NCBI RefSeq assembly: GCF_008326305.1
Contig: NZ_BIXY01000020.1
Location: 23,119-87,118 of the forward strand
DNA: 64,000 nt
Direction: 5' to 3'
Source of the DNA: Dictyobacter arantiisoli
GTDB taxonomy: Bacteria; Chloroflexota; Ktedonobacteria; Ktedonobacterales; Ktedonobacteraceae
Position 1 is the stretch's first letter; each line of letters starts with the position of its first letter. The notes under the pieces are model-generated. The model was not told where the DNA came from. It saw only the letters and a program-made list of their open reading frames with translations, and did no database searches. Shown here piece by piece: positions 63,961 to 64,000 of the stretch. The translations under genes were made by a program, and so were the position numbers.

Positions 63961-64000
63961 ATGGAAGAAGCAATGGACAAAGAATGGCGCGATTTAAGCG
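63961..64000 (+). CDS. Start of a gene that runs off the window, unknown function
   Basis: ATG 63961 follows GGAGG by six bases and opens MEEAMDKEWRDLS to the window end. Too short to identify. Confidence 0.5.
   Translation, partial: MEEAMDKEWRDLS

Overview
The window looks like chromosomal DNA of a Chloroflexota bacterium, most probably a Ktedonobacteria-type lineage. This is an inference from gene content: two tandem proteins of the TIGR03663 (Agl23-like) GT-C family, an AroK-AroB fusion, an MglA-like GTPase without MglB, many orphan response regulators, no tRNA-encoded CCA, and roughly balanced base composition. No phage, insertion-sequence transposase, CRISPR array or resistance gene was seen. 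Coding density is high and almost every gene start has a clear Shine-Dalgarno sequence, with frequent TTG and GTG starts.

Layout. (1) 1-15.2 kb: a surface polysaccharide locus with an O-antigen ligase/polymerase-like protein, four GT4 glycosyltransferases, two AsnB-type amidotransferases, a UDP-sugar 4-epimerase, a WlbA/WbpB-like dehydrogenase, a WbpE-like aminotransferase and an initiating sugar phosphotransferase. Together they suggest a lipid-linked glycan with an amino-uronic acid that may be amidated. (2) 15.3-17.6 kb: a stand-alone MshEN-like protein, an orphan PhoB-type regulator and an 880-base AT-rich gene-free stretch. (3) 17.6-24 kb, minus strand: DUF212 protein, xseB, xseA, a BCCP-like protein lacking the biotinyl lysine, efp, an Xaa-Pro peptidase, aroQ and the aroK-aroB fusion. 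(4) 24-26.7 kb: a secreted CHAP protein with a seven-repeat propeller interrupted by a Pro/Thr-rich insert. (5) 27.2-27.4 kb: two identical tRNA-Val(GAC) genes. (6) 27.6-36.7 kb, minus strand: the classical translation/isoprenoid/envelope run, transcribed rpsB-tsf-pyrH-frr-uppS-cdsA-dxr-rseP-ispG, behind a promoter and a structured leader. dxs lies close by at 39.7-41.6 kb, so three MEP-pathway enzymes and the polyprenyl synthase are in the window. (7) 37.4-49.2 kb: regulators (two LuxR-type, one Crp/Fnr), an orphan ABC ATPase, gdhA, gatB, an MglA-like GTPase, an acidic protein and a gene fragment. (8) 49.5-56.5 kb: glycogen phosphorylase, a VOC protein, a very small ORF, an MDR oxidoreductase, a PLP aminotransferase and a flavin reductase. 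(9) 56.5-63.8 kb: three large GT-C membrane glycosyltransferases.

The most unusual signals are: the BCCP-like protein with Asn in place of the biotinyl Lys; a low-complexity segment inserted inside one blade of a predicted beta-propeller; a set of long, perfect, sequence-unrelated inverted repeats (up to 35 bp) at gene ends, mostly without U-tracts, three of which place the stop codon in the hairpin loop; a 197-bp nested inverted-repeat element near 52.65-52.85 kb; and a GC-rich insert between 27-bp direct repeats near 61.7-61.9 kb.
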